Notes: generated by a model from the letters alone, not told the origin. Shown: positions 1-5,443, numbered from the stretch's first letter. The stretch is DNA of 9,561 nt from Desulfurococcales archaeon (GCA_027083115.1 JALWQN010000004.1:1-9561); one strand, 5' to 3'. A program made the numbers and translations.

Positions 1-2
1 AT

Positions 3-608
3 GGTGAGGTAATTGCCCTAGATGTTGGTGGAGACATACTTGCTGAGGGACACGAAGAAAGTCTGATTTCACCATTAACTGATTCTTTAATACTTGCTTC
101 CCTACCTCAGAAGGACTCCGTTGTGGCCGTCCTTGCTCCGGGAGCCGATGGCGAGTTACCGACTGATTACGTCCTTAAAAGAATTGAAGTAATTGCTTCC
201 TCAGGGGGTTACTTAGGTGCGTTAGGAATCTGGAAAGACCACCTAAGATTTTACGAGAAAATCTTAAGTAGATCTAAAACAGAATCTGGGTTAATACCTT
301 ATAAGGCCGCTAAGGGAGACATGGGCAATTACGTAAGAACTAACGGCAGAATAATAGACGTAAACCCGATATCTCCCATAATATACTTTCTTGAAACACT
401 ATCAGTGCTGAAAGCGAATTCCTTAGCAAAGCACTTAAGGGACACCGCCTCATTAAGTGAGGCGGAAGCAATAGCTCACACCCTAAATATACTTACCGAA
501 TTAGACCTGGAGGTCATGGCCGGCAGGAAATATGGAGTTGGCCCTAATACGTCACCCTCATGGAAAGACTTATTGTCACTAACACGTTCCAGATTCAGTA
601 GAACTTAG
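3..608 (+). CDS. DUF1152 family protein, C-terminal part (5' truncated by window)
   Basis: The reading frame is open from base 3 to the TAG at 606-608, so the start lies upstream of the window. The beginning reads GEVIALDVGGDIL, and about 30 residues later comes AVLAPGADGELP. Both are typical of the archaeal DUF1152 family, whose biochemical role is not established. The conserved acidic/glycine patch (ALDVGGD) lies in the first ten visible residues. About 201 residues are visible; family members are usually somewhat over 300, so roughly the first third is missing. No membrane segment or signal peptide is seen. An internal GTG at 123 could be mistaken for a start, but the family similarity clearly continues upstream of it. 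The next gene on this strand is 168 bases away with its own promoter, so the two are probably separate transcripts. Family assignment is from memory of its motifs. Confidence 0.75.
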   Translation, partial: GEVIALDVGGDILAEGHEESLISPLTDSLILASLPQKDSVVAVLAPGADGELPTDYVLKRIEVIASSGGYLGALGIWKDHLRFYEKILSRSKTESGLIPYKAAKGDMGNYVRTNGRIIDVNPISPIIYFLETLSVLKANSLAKHLRDTASLSEAEAIAHTLNILTELDLEVMAGRKYGVGPNTSPSWKDLLSLTRSRFSRT

Positions 609-728
609 GAAAGACGCTTAATTCAAAATGTTTAGCCATATATGCAAATAATTAACAAATGTATTAGGATTAACCAATGATCTGCAAATAACTTTATGGT
701 CATCACAATTAATTTATGTAAAACTATC

Positions 729-762
729 TTTATATACTTCAGACATACTGAAAGCTGAGGTG
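729..762 (+). promoter_or_regulatory. trpB2 promoter and ribosome binding site
   Basis: A TATA-like element TTTATATA lies at 729-736, which would place transcription start near 755-760. A GAGGTG Shine-Dalgarno sequence lies at 757-762. It sits 6 bases before an out-of-frame ATG at 769 and 14 bases before the trpB2 ATG at 777, so it is better spaced for the short ORF than for trpB2. Confidence 0.55.
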
Positions 763-768
763 CGTCTC

Positions 769-786
769 ATGCGCCAATGGCGTTAG
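769..786 (+). CDS. possible five-codon upstream ORF (MRQWR) overlapping the trpB2 start
   Basis: ATG at 769 opens M-R-Q-W-R and stops at TAG 784-786. It overlaps the trpB2 ATG at 777 in another frame. It has the better-spaced Shine-Dalgarno (GAGGTG, spacer 6). It includes one Trp codon, but that TGG is made by the ATGG of the trpB2 start itself, so the Trp codon may be accidental. Nothing proves translation. Confidence 0.2.
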   Translation: MRQWR

Positions 787-2081
787 GTGAAGAACTTGTT
801 CCTAAGTTCTGGATAAATATCCTACCATCTCTTCCTAAAGCACTACCTAAACCCATCAAACCAGATGGTCCAGTAGTTAAGCCTAATGAACTTGAGAGAA
901 TATTTGCTGGTGAGCTAGTTAGGCAGGAATTTAGTTCTGAGGAAAGAATCAAAATACCTGAGTACGTTAGGGACATATATATAGAGCTAGGTAGACCCAC
1001 ACCATTACTTCGTGCTAGGATGCTTGAGAGCTTCCTACATACTCCAGCAAGAATATTCTTTAAGTATGAAGGAGCAATGCCTACAGGAAGCCATAAAATA
1101 AATACAGCCATACCTCAAGCTTACTACAACAGCATTGAAGGTATAGAGCGAGTCGTTACTGAAACTGGAGCTGGCCAATGGGGGTCAGCCCTATCTCTAG
1201 CTGGAGCGCTAGTAGGAGTTAAGGTCAGGGTATTTATGGTCAGAGTTAGTTATTACCAGAAACCTTACAGAAGGACTTTAATGCAGGTTTACGGTGCAGA
1301 AGTATATCCCTCACCTAGCGAACTAACCGAGTTCGGTAGCTCACTACTTAGGGAATACCCTGAAAACCCTGGGAGCTTAGGTATAGCAATCAGCGAAGCT
1401 ATCGAGGACGTGTTAAGGGCTGAGAAATCCAGGTACTGTTTAGGGAGCGTATTAAATCATGTATTACTTCATCAGACAGTGATTGGACAGGAAGCTAAGG
1501 TCCAGTTGGAACTACTTGGCGAGCACCCTGACGTAATTATCGGATGTGTGGGAGGCGGCTCTAACTTCGCTGGACTTGCTTATCCCTTCATTGTAGATAA
1601 ATTGCTTGGTAAAAGATCGACGAGATTTATTGCTGCCGAACCTAAGGCAGTACCTTCATTAACTAGTGGAGATTATAGATACGATTATGGTGATACAGCC
1701 GGCTTAACTCCATTAATTAAGATGCTAACTCTTGGACACAACTACAAGATACCTCCAATACATGCCGGCGGCTTAAGGTATCACGGAGCTGCACCAACTC
1801 TTAGCCTCTTGGTTAAAGAGGGCTTAATAAATCCTGTAGCCTATCCACAAAAAAAAGTTTTTGAGGCAGGCATATTATTCGCTAAATTAGAAGGAATTCT
1901 TCCAGCACCAGAGAGCGCACATGCAATAAAAGCCGTAATTGATGAAGCTATAAGAGCACGTAAAGAAGGGACTAAGGAAACAATACTTTTCAATCTTAGC
2001 GGACATGGATTACTTGACCTTAAAAGCTATGAGGACTACCTAGGTGGAAAAACTAAGTCAGTAGACAAAACCTTTTACTAA
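777..2081 (+). CDS. trpB2: tryptophan synthase beta chain, TrpB2 type
   Basis: This 434-residue, PLP-dependent, fold-type II enzyme joins indole and serine to make tryptophan (or acts in indole salvage) in the cytoplasm. The PLP lysine is K107 in GSHKIN. E129 in ETGAGQWG matches the catalytic glutamate loop; the QWG form, rather than QHG, is typical of the TrpB2 group. The phosphate-binding glycine loop GGGSN is at 269-273, and a C-terminal NLSGHG motif follows near 407-412. Length and the N-terminal extension before the PLP lysine also fit TrpB2, not TrpB1. No trpA or other trp gene is nearby, which is common for TrpB2 in archaea and fits a role outside a trp operon. ATG 777 is the only plausible in-frame start; there is no in-frame start between it and the promoter. 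A short overlapping ORF precedes it. No key residue is missing. Confidence 0.95.
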   Translation: MALGEELVPKFWINILPSLPKALPKPIKPDGPVVKPNELERIFAGELVRQEFSSEERIKIPEYVRDIYIELGRPTPLLRARMLESFLHTPARIFFKYEGAMPTGSHKINTAIPQAYYNSIEGIERVVTETGAGQWGSALSLAGALVGVKVRVFMVRVSYYQKPYRRTLMQVYGAEVYPSPSELTEFGSSLLREYPENPGSLGIAISEAIEDVLRAEKSRYCLGSVLNHVLLHQTVIGQEAKVQLELLGEHPDVIIGCVGGGSNFAGLAYPFIVDKLLGKRSTRFIAAEPKAVPSLTSGDYRYDYGDTAGLTPLIKMLTLGHNYKIPPIHAGGLRYHGAAPTLSLLVKEGLINPVAYPQKKVFEAGILFAKLEGILPAPESAHAIKAVIDEAIRARKEGTKETILFNLSGHGLLDLKSYEDYLGGKTKSVDKTFY

Positions 2082-2090
2082 ATTAAACGC

Positions 2091-2120
2091 TTAAAAACCA
2101 AATAAAACCATAATCAATGG
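2091..2120 (+). promoter_or_regulatory. promoter-like element of the tRNA 5' half
   Basis: TTAAAA at 2091-2096, just after the trpB2 stop, would start transcription near 2119-2120, at the G run. That leaves a leader of about 12 bases before A2132, for removal by RNase P. The TATA match is weak, and read-through from trpB2 is also possible. Confidence 0.4.
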
Positions 2121-2131
2121 GGGGCCAAAGC

Positions 2132-2181
2132 AGCGGGGTGGGGTAGCCAGGGAGCCCGCGGGAGGGTTATCCCGCCGTCCC
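2132..2181 (+). tRNA. split initiator tRNA-Met(CAU), 5' half with trans-pairing tail
   Basis: Bases 2132-2162 read as tRNA positions 1-30. The acceptor strand is A1 G C G G G G7 (2132-2138), followed by U8 G9. A complete D arm has stem GGGU/GCCC (2141-2144 with 2154-2157) and loop AGCCAGGGA with the conserved G18G19 pair. G26 and C27-G30 (CGGG) follow. A1 with a GGG anticodon-stem strand is the archaeal initiator signature. No anticodon, T arm or 3' acceptor strand follows on this strand; the sequence becomes A/T rich after 2185. The acceptor strand is complementary in 7 of 7 positions to the 3' half at 2351-2357 on the other strand. The tail 2164-2181 pairs with the leader of that 3' half. 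A bulge G2161 G2162 A2163 beside a 4-bp CGCG helix suggests cleavage after G2162, a 30/31 split. The tail can also fold on itself (2158-2163 with 2170-2175). Confidence 0.8.
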
Positions 2182-2302
2182 ACCCTAAAATTCTTAAGCT
2201 ACTAATGCATTCTAACCAGGCAGGATTTCCTTAAATATGTTAAAATAACCTTAAAGAATCAAGACCGTCTTGCCACACCTAAATATTTGGTCAGGTCAAT
2301 CA

Positions 2303-2320
2303 CTTCCTTATTTAAGGAAG
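2303..2320. repeat. perfect inverted repeat, 8-bp arms with 2-base loop
   Basis: CTTCCTTA at 2303-2310 and TAAGGAAG at 2313-2320 are exact reverse complements separated by TT. The repeat lies about 27 bases past the CCA end of the minus-strand tRNA half, just after a T-rich run (AAATTTTC on that strand). It could help end or process that transcript. It could equally be a protein site; the function is unknown. Confidence 0.5.
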
Positions 2321-2363
2321 AAAATTTGGTGGGGGGCATTCATGTGTGGTAGCGGGGGGTGGA

Positions 2364-2385
2364 CTTTCCCGGGACTCAGTCCCGT
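2364..2385 (-). other. 22-base intron in the T loop (position 59/60) of the tRNA 3' half
   Basis: Removing 2385-2364 joins TTCAA-A59 to T60-CCACC and gives the usual T loop TTCAAAT between perfectly paired stems. The insert carries a 6-bp hairpin, CGGGAC/GTCCCG with loop TGA. It is flanked by a three-base bulge AAA on one side and AGT on the other, around a UUC/GAA helix, which is a bulge-helix-bulge-like splice motif with one weak pair. Introns at 59/60 are known in crenarchaeal tRNAs. Confidence 0.75.
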
Positions 2386-2407
2386 TTTGAACCACCGACC
2401 TCGGGTT

Positions 2408-2451
2408 AGACCCTCCTAGAGGGTGTATCTCCGGGCCGGTTCTGAAGCCCT
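2408..2451 (-). other. anticodon-loop intron of the tRNA 3' half (boundary uncertain by one base)
   Basis: The anticodon loop CTCATAA is interrupted between CTCAT(A) at 2457-2452 and (A)ACCCG from 2407. Because of repeated A residues, several cut positions give the same or nearly the same product (intron of 44 or 45 bases, site 37/38 or 36/37). Inside lies a 6-bp hairpin ACCCTC/GAGGGT (2424-2410). At the 5' border GAAGCTC pairs with GGGCTTC around AUAA (2461-2444), and CTCCG/CGGAG (2467-2463 with 2433-2429) encloses it. GCUC (2458-2455) can pair with GGGU (2413-2410) to make the central splice helix. No textbook motif is complete. Confidence 0.6.
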
Positions 2452-2481
2452 TATGAGCTTCGCGGAGTTACCCGCCGTCCC

Positions 2482-2518
2482 TCAATACAATGAATACTCA
2501 TCACTTAAATAAGTTTCT
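2482..2518 (-). promoter_or_regulatory. promoter of the tRNA 3' half
   Basis: On the minus strand, AGAAAC (2518-2513, BRE-like) is followed by TTATTTAA (2512-2505). About 26 bases downstream of the box centre is 2482, exactly where the leader complementary to the 5' half begins. This supports independent transcription of the 3' half. Confidence 0.6.
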
Positions 2519-2547
2519 TTTTTGAGGATCTTTTATTTTATTTAGTT

Positions 2548-3435
2548 TTATTTTCCTGCTCCCCTAGAAGGGTGTGTTGGGCGTGTTGGTACTGGGCCAG
2601 GAACGTATTCTACCGATGGTCTGGATGGAGTTTCCTGTGGGTAGAGATCCATCAGTCCATAAATTTCTGGAGGCAACTGAGTCTTTACGTTAAGCCCTAG
2701 TTCCTTCAGGTCTTCTACAGTTATTGGCCAGTCATGAGTGTATGTCCCCATAACGAGCTTATCAATTGCCTTCTCTATCTGTTCTTGGCTTAATTTCCCT
2801 TCAAGTAACTTAGTTACTAATGCTTTCGTCTGAGTTAGTGCTTTCTCCGCAATATCCGCCAGGATCAATGTCTGATCAGAAACTTTCTCCACACTTTTTT
2901 CCTTAACTACCTTAACAATAGAGGGTGCCGGGTACTGACCTCCTTGCCAAGTTAGTTGCGGGTCTATAGGACCTAATACTGCATCAGGATCCATCCATAT
3001 TTCATCAGCGGCTAAAGATATTAGGGTTCCACCACTCATCGCGTAGTGAGGCACTATAACTATCTTCTTAGCTGGATGCCTTTTCAGAGCCAAAGCAATT
3101 TGAGATGCAGCAAGCAATAAACCTCCTGGCGTATGAAGAACCAAAGCTATTGGCTTGTTTGGAGGCGTTAACCTTATAGCCCTCAAAACCTGCTCGGAGT
3201 CCTCAATATCGATGAATTTATATATAGGTATCCCGAACAAAGAAATCCTTTCTTGCCTATGAATCATTGTTATGACTCTAGCACCGAGCTTAACCTCCAA
3301 TTTCCTAATTAATGCCGCTCTTGCATTCTTTAGGGACTGGTGCTTAAGGTGGGGCGTAAGGAACGTGATAAATATCCATAATAGAAAGAATAACCATAAC
3401 CAGTCGCTGAATGAAGGATAGTATGCATTAGTCAT
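2548..3435 (-). CDS. SDH-family (ClpP/crotonase fold) membrane serine protease
   Basis: This 295-residue protein resembles the archaeal/bacterial serine dehydrogenase proteinase (SDH_sah) group related to SppA and ClpP. A hydrophobic segment at about residues 11-28 should anchor it in the membrane. LVLHTPGG (98-105) is the oxyanion/substrate strand, and HYAMSGGTLI (130-139) carries the likely nucleophile S134. DPDAVLGPIDPQ (149-160) follows, as in the family. The C-terminal 30 residues are proline rich and probably disordered. Probable role: cleavage of membrane or membrane-associated peptides; the substrates are unknown. ATG 3433-3435 is preceded by a good Shine-Dalgarno (GGTGGTG, 3448-3442). 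The gene follows 3472-3819 after only 36 bases, so the two are likely co-transcribed. No key residue is missing. Confidence 0.85.
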   Translation of the reverse strand: MTNAYYPSFSDWLWLFFLLWIFITFLTPHLKHQSLKNARAALIRKLEVKLGARVITMIHRQERISLFGIPIYKFIDIEDSEQVLRAIRLTPPNKPIALVLHTPGGLLLAASQIALALKRHPAKKIVIVPHYAMSGGTLISLAADEIWMDPDAVLGPIDPQLTWQGGQYPAPSIVKVVKEKSVEKVSDQTLILADIAEKALTQTKALVTKLLEGKLSQEQIEKAIDKLVMGTYTHDWPITVEDLKELGLNVKTQLPPEIYGLMDLYPQETPSRPSVEYVPGPVPTRPTHPSRGAGK

Positions 3436-3471
3436 AACTATGCACCACCAACTTAACTTTATGATAGGGTT

Positions 3472-3819
3472 TTAAACTATCTCTTTCCTTAACCACTTAA
3501 ATAAACCTACTTTCCTACTCTCGAGACCAGTTAAGCGACAACCCTTCATAATTTCATCAATCAGAGCTTCCCAACCCATTTCACCACTAACCCACTTAAT
3601 TATATCTTCCTCAAACCTAGAAACACACTTGAGAAATCCCTGCCACCTTAAACCAACGGACTTAAGGTCCTTACCCCAGAACTCCCATAAATACTTAGGT
3701 AATTTATTACCTAACCAGATAGCGTAAGTAGGGGATACGCCACCATTAATTAGGTTTGTTATGAAGTCCTTAATTTCAGCCGGTTCTCTCGGTTTCTCTG
3801 ACTTCAAAGATCTGCTCAA
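3472..3819 (-). CDS. hypothetical protein of 115 residues, TTG start
   Basis: I do not recognise this protein. It is predicted to be mostly helical, soluble and slightly basic. It is rich in Trp: motifs AIWLGNKLPKYLWEFWG (33-49) and LRWQGFLKCVSRF follow an acidic/basic N-terminus. There is no signal peptide, no membrane helix and no metal motif beyond two separated cysteines. The only in-frame start after the upstream stop TAG is TTG at 3819-3817; a second TTG lies four codons later. A GTAGGGG stretch is just upstream. The promoter predicts a start near 3826, so the message is nearly leaderless. It is the first gene of a two-gene unit with the membrane protease, which hints at a partner or adaptor role, but this is inference. 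The conserved-looking Trp spacing suggests a real gene. Confidence 0.7.
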   Translation of the reverse strand: MSRSLKSEKPREPAEIKDFITNLINGGVSPTYAIWLGNKLPKYLWEFWGKDLKSVGLRWQGFLKCVSRFEEDIIKWVSGEMGWEALIDEIMKGCRLTGLESRKVGLFKWLRKEIV

Positions 3820-3846
3820 TGCCCCTACCGACTAACTACTGCCGAA

Positions 3847-3859
3847 ATAATATATAAAG
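3847..3859. promoter_or_regulatory. shared bidirectional TATA element
   Basis: AATAATATATAAAG on the + strand, and CTTTATATATTATT on the minus strand, can serve as a TATA box both ways. Predicted starts are near 3879 (+, endonuclease IV-like gene) and 3826 (-, 115-residue protein), both a few bases upstream of the start codons. Overlapping divergent boxes would make the two promoters compete. Confidence 0.5.
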
Positions 3860-3902
3860 GGGTAAGTTTATCATAAATCATTCAATAATATTTGGGGTAA
3901 GC

Positions 3903-4757
3903 ATGACCAAAATCCTGAGAAAACTTTATGTTGGGCCTGCAGGCATTCCACTCTCAGCAAAGAAGAGATCCACTCCTGAAGGGATTAAGGAAGTAGCTTC
4001 CCTAGGTCTGGATGCGATGGAGATAGAGTTTGTTAGAGGCGTAAAGATGAGCGATGAACTTGCTTTAAAGACTAAGGAAGTAGCTGAAGAAGCGAAAGTA
4101 AAGCTAACAGTGCATGCACCATACTACATAAATTTACTTTCGCCTGACGAAGCTAAAGTTAAGGCATCTATTGAGAGAATACTTGCTGCAGCAAGAGCTG
4201 GTTATAAAGCTGGAGCATGGTCGGTAGTTTTTCACTCAGGCTATTATGGCAAGTTAAGCAGTGAAGAAAGCATTGAAAGAGTTAGGAAAAGCCTGAAGAA
4301 GATCTTAAAGACATTAAAGGACGAAGGAATAGATATTTGGATACGCCCAGAAACGATGGGTGGTTTGGCTGAGTTCGGATCTCTCGAGGAAGTTCTTAAG
4401 GTCGCAGAGGGTCTGGAGAACGCCTCAATAACTATAGATTTCGCTCATTTGTACGCTAGATCATTAGGGAAATTCAACAACTATAGGGAGTTTTCTAAGG
4501 CCCTAGAACTAATTGAGAAATACTTAGGTAAGGAAGCTCTCAAGTCCATGCATATACATATCTCGGGGATGGAGTACGGGCAGAGAGGCGAGAAAAGACA
4601 TCTCCCACTGCAGGAGTCGTATTTTAATTGGGAGGAAGTAATCAAGGCCCTAATCGATTATAAGGTTGCTGGAGTAATAATATGTGAGTCCCCTATACTT
4701 GAAAAAGACGCCCTACTAATAAAGGAAAAAATATATTCCTTTTTAAAGAGGAAATAA
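3903..4757 (+). CDS. endonuclease IV (Nfo)-like TIM-barrel protein
   Basis: This 284-residue protein has the AP-endonuclease family 2 fold, which cuts DNA at abasic sites using three zinc ions. Zinc-ligand-like residues appear in the usual order: H71 (HAPYYIN), H111 (FHSGYY), E150 (PETMGG), D179 and H182 (IDFAH), H217/H219 (HIHISG), H233 (KRHLPL) and E262 (CESP). In classical Nfo the late motif is D-R-H, but here the Asp position is Lys (K231-R-H), so one zinc ligand is not conserved. As I recall, archaeal Nfo-like proteins often show this GEKRHLPL form, so it may define a subfamily and not a broken enzyme. Length matches Nfo (about 280). ATG 3903 follows GGGGT at 3894-3898. It is divergent from the protease operon. 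It could also be a sugar-isomerase-like barrel, but the motif order favours a nuclease. Confidence 0.8.
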   Translation: MTKILRKLYVGPAGIPLSAKKRSTPEGIKEVASLGLDAMEIEFVRGVKMSDELALKTKEVAEEAKVKLTVHAPYYINLLSPDEAKVKASIERILAAARAGYKAGAWSVVFHSGYYGKLSSEESIERVRKSLKKILKTLKDEGIDIWIRPETMGGLAEFGSLEEVLKVAEGLENASITIDFAHLYARSLGKFNNYREFSKALELIEKYLGKEALKSMHIHISGMEYGQRGEKRHLPLQESYFNWEEVIKALIDYKVAGVIICESPILEKDALLIKEKIYSFLKRK

Positions 4758-4776
4758 ACTAATTAGCACCAAACTT

Positions 4777-4953
4777 TCACTGACATTTTATACTGAAAGA
4801 GTTATCTACGCAGATACCGAACCTTTTTACTGCCTCACAAAACCTTTCCTTAGGTATGAAGGCAGTAGCACCAGACTTCAGCTTCACAAATACCGATTTA
4901 CCAACTAACTTCAGTTCAGCTTCCTCGCAGGCACTATTGGTTTCTATCGTCAG
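4777..4953 (-). CDS. possible small protein (about 58 residues), CTG or other non-ATG start
   Basis: A frame opens after TAA (4959-4957) and runs to TGA at 4779-4777. It encodes about 56-58 residues, including AELKLVGKSVFVKLKSGA and AFIPKERFCEAVKRFG, with three cysteines in the second half and one near the start. The residue pattern (alternating beta-like segment, then an amphipathic helix) and codon choice look like a real small alpha/beta protein. It has no ATG, GTG or TTG near its start; CTG at 4953 is 5 bases after a GGTGAT Shine-Dalgarno (4964-4959). A GTG in another frame inside that site runs only ten codons, so a frameshift or sequencing error is possible. It follows the gene at 5003-5443 by 49 bases on the same strand. 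I do not recognise the protein. Confidence 0.45.
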   Translation of the reverse strand: MTIETNSACEEAELKLVGKSVFVKLKSGATAFIPKERFCEAVKRFGICVDNSFSIKCQ

Positions 4954-5002
4954 TAGTTATCACCTATTAATTAGGCTTATTTCCCCAGTTAAGCTTAGCT
5001 AT

Positions 5003-5443
5003 TTAGTTAATTCTTCCTCTTCTACCCTTTAATTTAGCTTCGCGCAAGTACTGAATAGCTGCTGAAATGCTTCCTGCTGTCTCAACCAAGTGTCCCCACC
5101 TGATCCTGAATTTCTTAGGTACTAAAGGCCTCACACGCTTCTTTAATCTTCTAGGCACGTATGTAACTTCCATACCTTTCAGACCGAAGCTACCGTCAAT
5201 CATTTCAACGATCTCGTCTCTCTCAATCAGCTTAACTAAGACCTTCCTTAATCTATCTTCGCCAGCTATACCACTCAGCTCTTTCCTGAGTTCATGCCAT
5301 GTTACTGGCCTACCTTTAGACCTAATGATGGATATGACAATCTTCTCGAGCTCCATATCATCTGGAGCCCTAATAACAACCAGATCTTCATCCTCGTAAA
5401 CAACCTTTAGGTCTTTCTCACTCTCTTTTACTGATCTAGCCAT
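5003..5443 (-). CDS. winged-helix-like hypothetical protein, 146 residues
   Basis: I do not recognise a named family. Residues 30-90 look like a winged-helix domain: helix LEKIVISIIRSKG, turn, HELRKELSG, recognition-type helix EDRLRKVLVKLIERDEIVE, then a short wing ending in GSFGLKG. The C-terminal 50 residues are strongly basic (RRLKKRVRPLVPKKFRIRWG, then a tail KLKGRRGR), consistent with nucleic acid binding. It probably acts as a DNA- or RNA-binding factor in the cytoplasm; this is inference from fold and charge. ATG 5443 is favoured because the TATA element at 5459-5471 predicts a transcript start near 5440, making the mRNA leaderless. It is divergent from 5581-5874 and may be followed by the small ORF at 4777-4953 in one transcript. 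No membrane segment is seen. Confidence 0.75.
   Translation of the reverse strand: MARSVKESEKDLKVVYEDEDLVVIRAPDDMELEKIVISIIRSKGRPVTWHELRKELSGIAGEDRLRKVLVKLIERDEIVEMIDGSFGLKGMEVTYVPRRLKKRVRPLVPKKFRIRWGHLVETAGSISAAIQYLREAKLKGRRGRIN

Larger units (their letters stand above)
2347..2482 (-). tRNA. split initiator tRNA-Met(CAU), 3' half with two introns and encoded CCA
   Basis: Read from 2482 down, a leader (2481-2466) is complementary to the tail of the 5' half. It is followed by G31 and the anticodon loop start CTCAT (2458-2453; anticodon C2455 A2454 T2453), an intron of about 44 bases, then AACCCG with variable loop AGGTC. The T stem GGTGG (2396-2392) and loop TTCAA come next, then a 22-base intron, T60, CCACC (2362-2358), the acceptor strand CCCCGCT (2357-2351), A73, and CCA (2349-2347). 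The acceptor strand pairs perfectly with 2132-2138, including the initiator-specific A1-U72, and the T arm is perfect once the intron is removed. The one unclear place is the anticodon stem. CGGG/CCCG pairs cleanly, but the pair next to the loop (31-39) is either G-A or absent, depending on where the first intron is cut. No 5' half lies on this strand. Confidence 0.8.

Noticed and set aside
767..1111. Open frame on the minus strand inside trpB2
   Set aside because: Shadow of trpB2, whose motifs are complete across this stretch.
2158..2175. Hairpin GCGGGA/TCCCGC in the 5' half as an anticodon arm
   Set aside because: The loop would have six bases without U33 or a fitting anticodon. More likely a competing fold of the tail.
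2132..2190. A complete tRNA gene on the + strand alone
   Set aside because: After position 30 there is no anticodon loop, T arm (no GGTTC) or acceptor 3' strand; the sequence becomes A/T rich. Only the 5' half is present.
2347..2482. A complete cis tRNA with introns on the minus strand
   Set aside because: Nothing upstream on the minus strand can act as acceptor 5' strand and D arm; the leader instead pairs with the tail of the + strand half.
2132..2482. A permuted tRNA gene
   Set aside because: In permuted genes both parts lie on one strand with the 3' part first. Here the parts are on opposite strands.
5067..5399. Open frame on the + strand opposite the winged-helix gene
   Set aside because: Ser/Leu-rich low-complexity shadow with no promoter or ribosome site; the minus-strand gene has both protein-like features and a well-placed TATA box.
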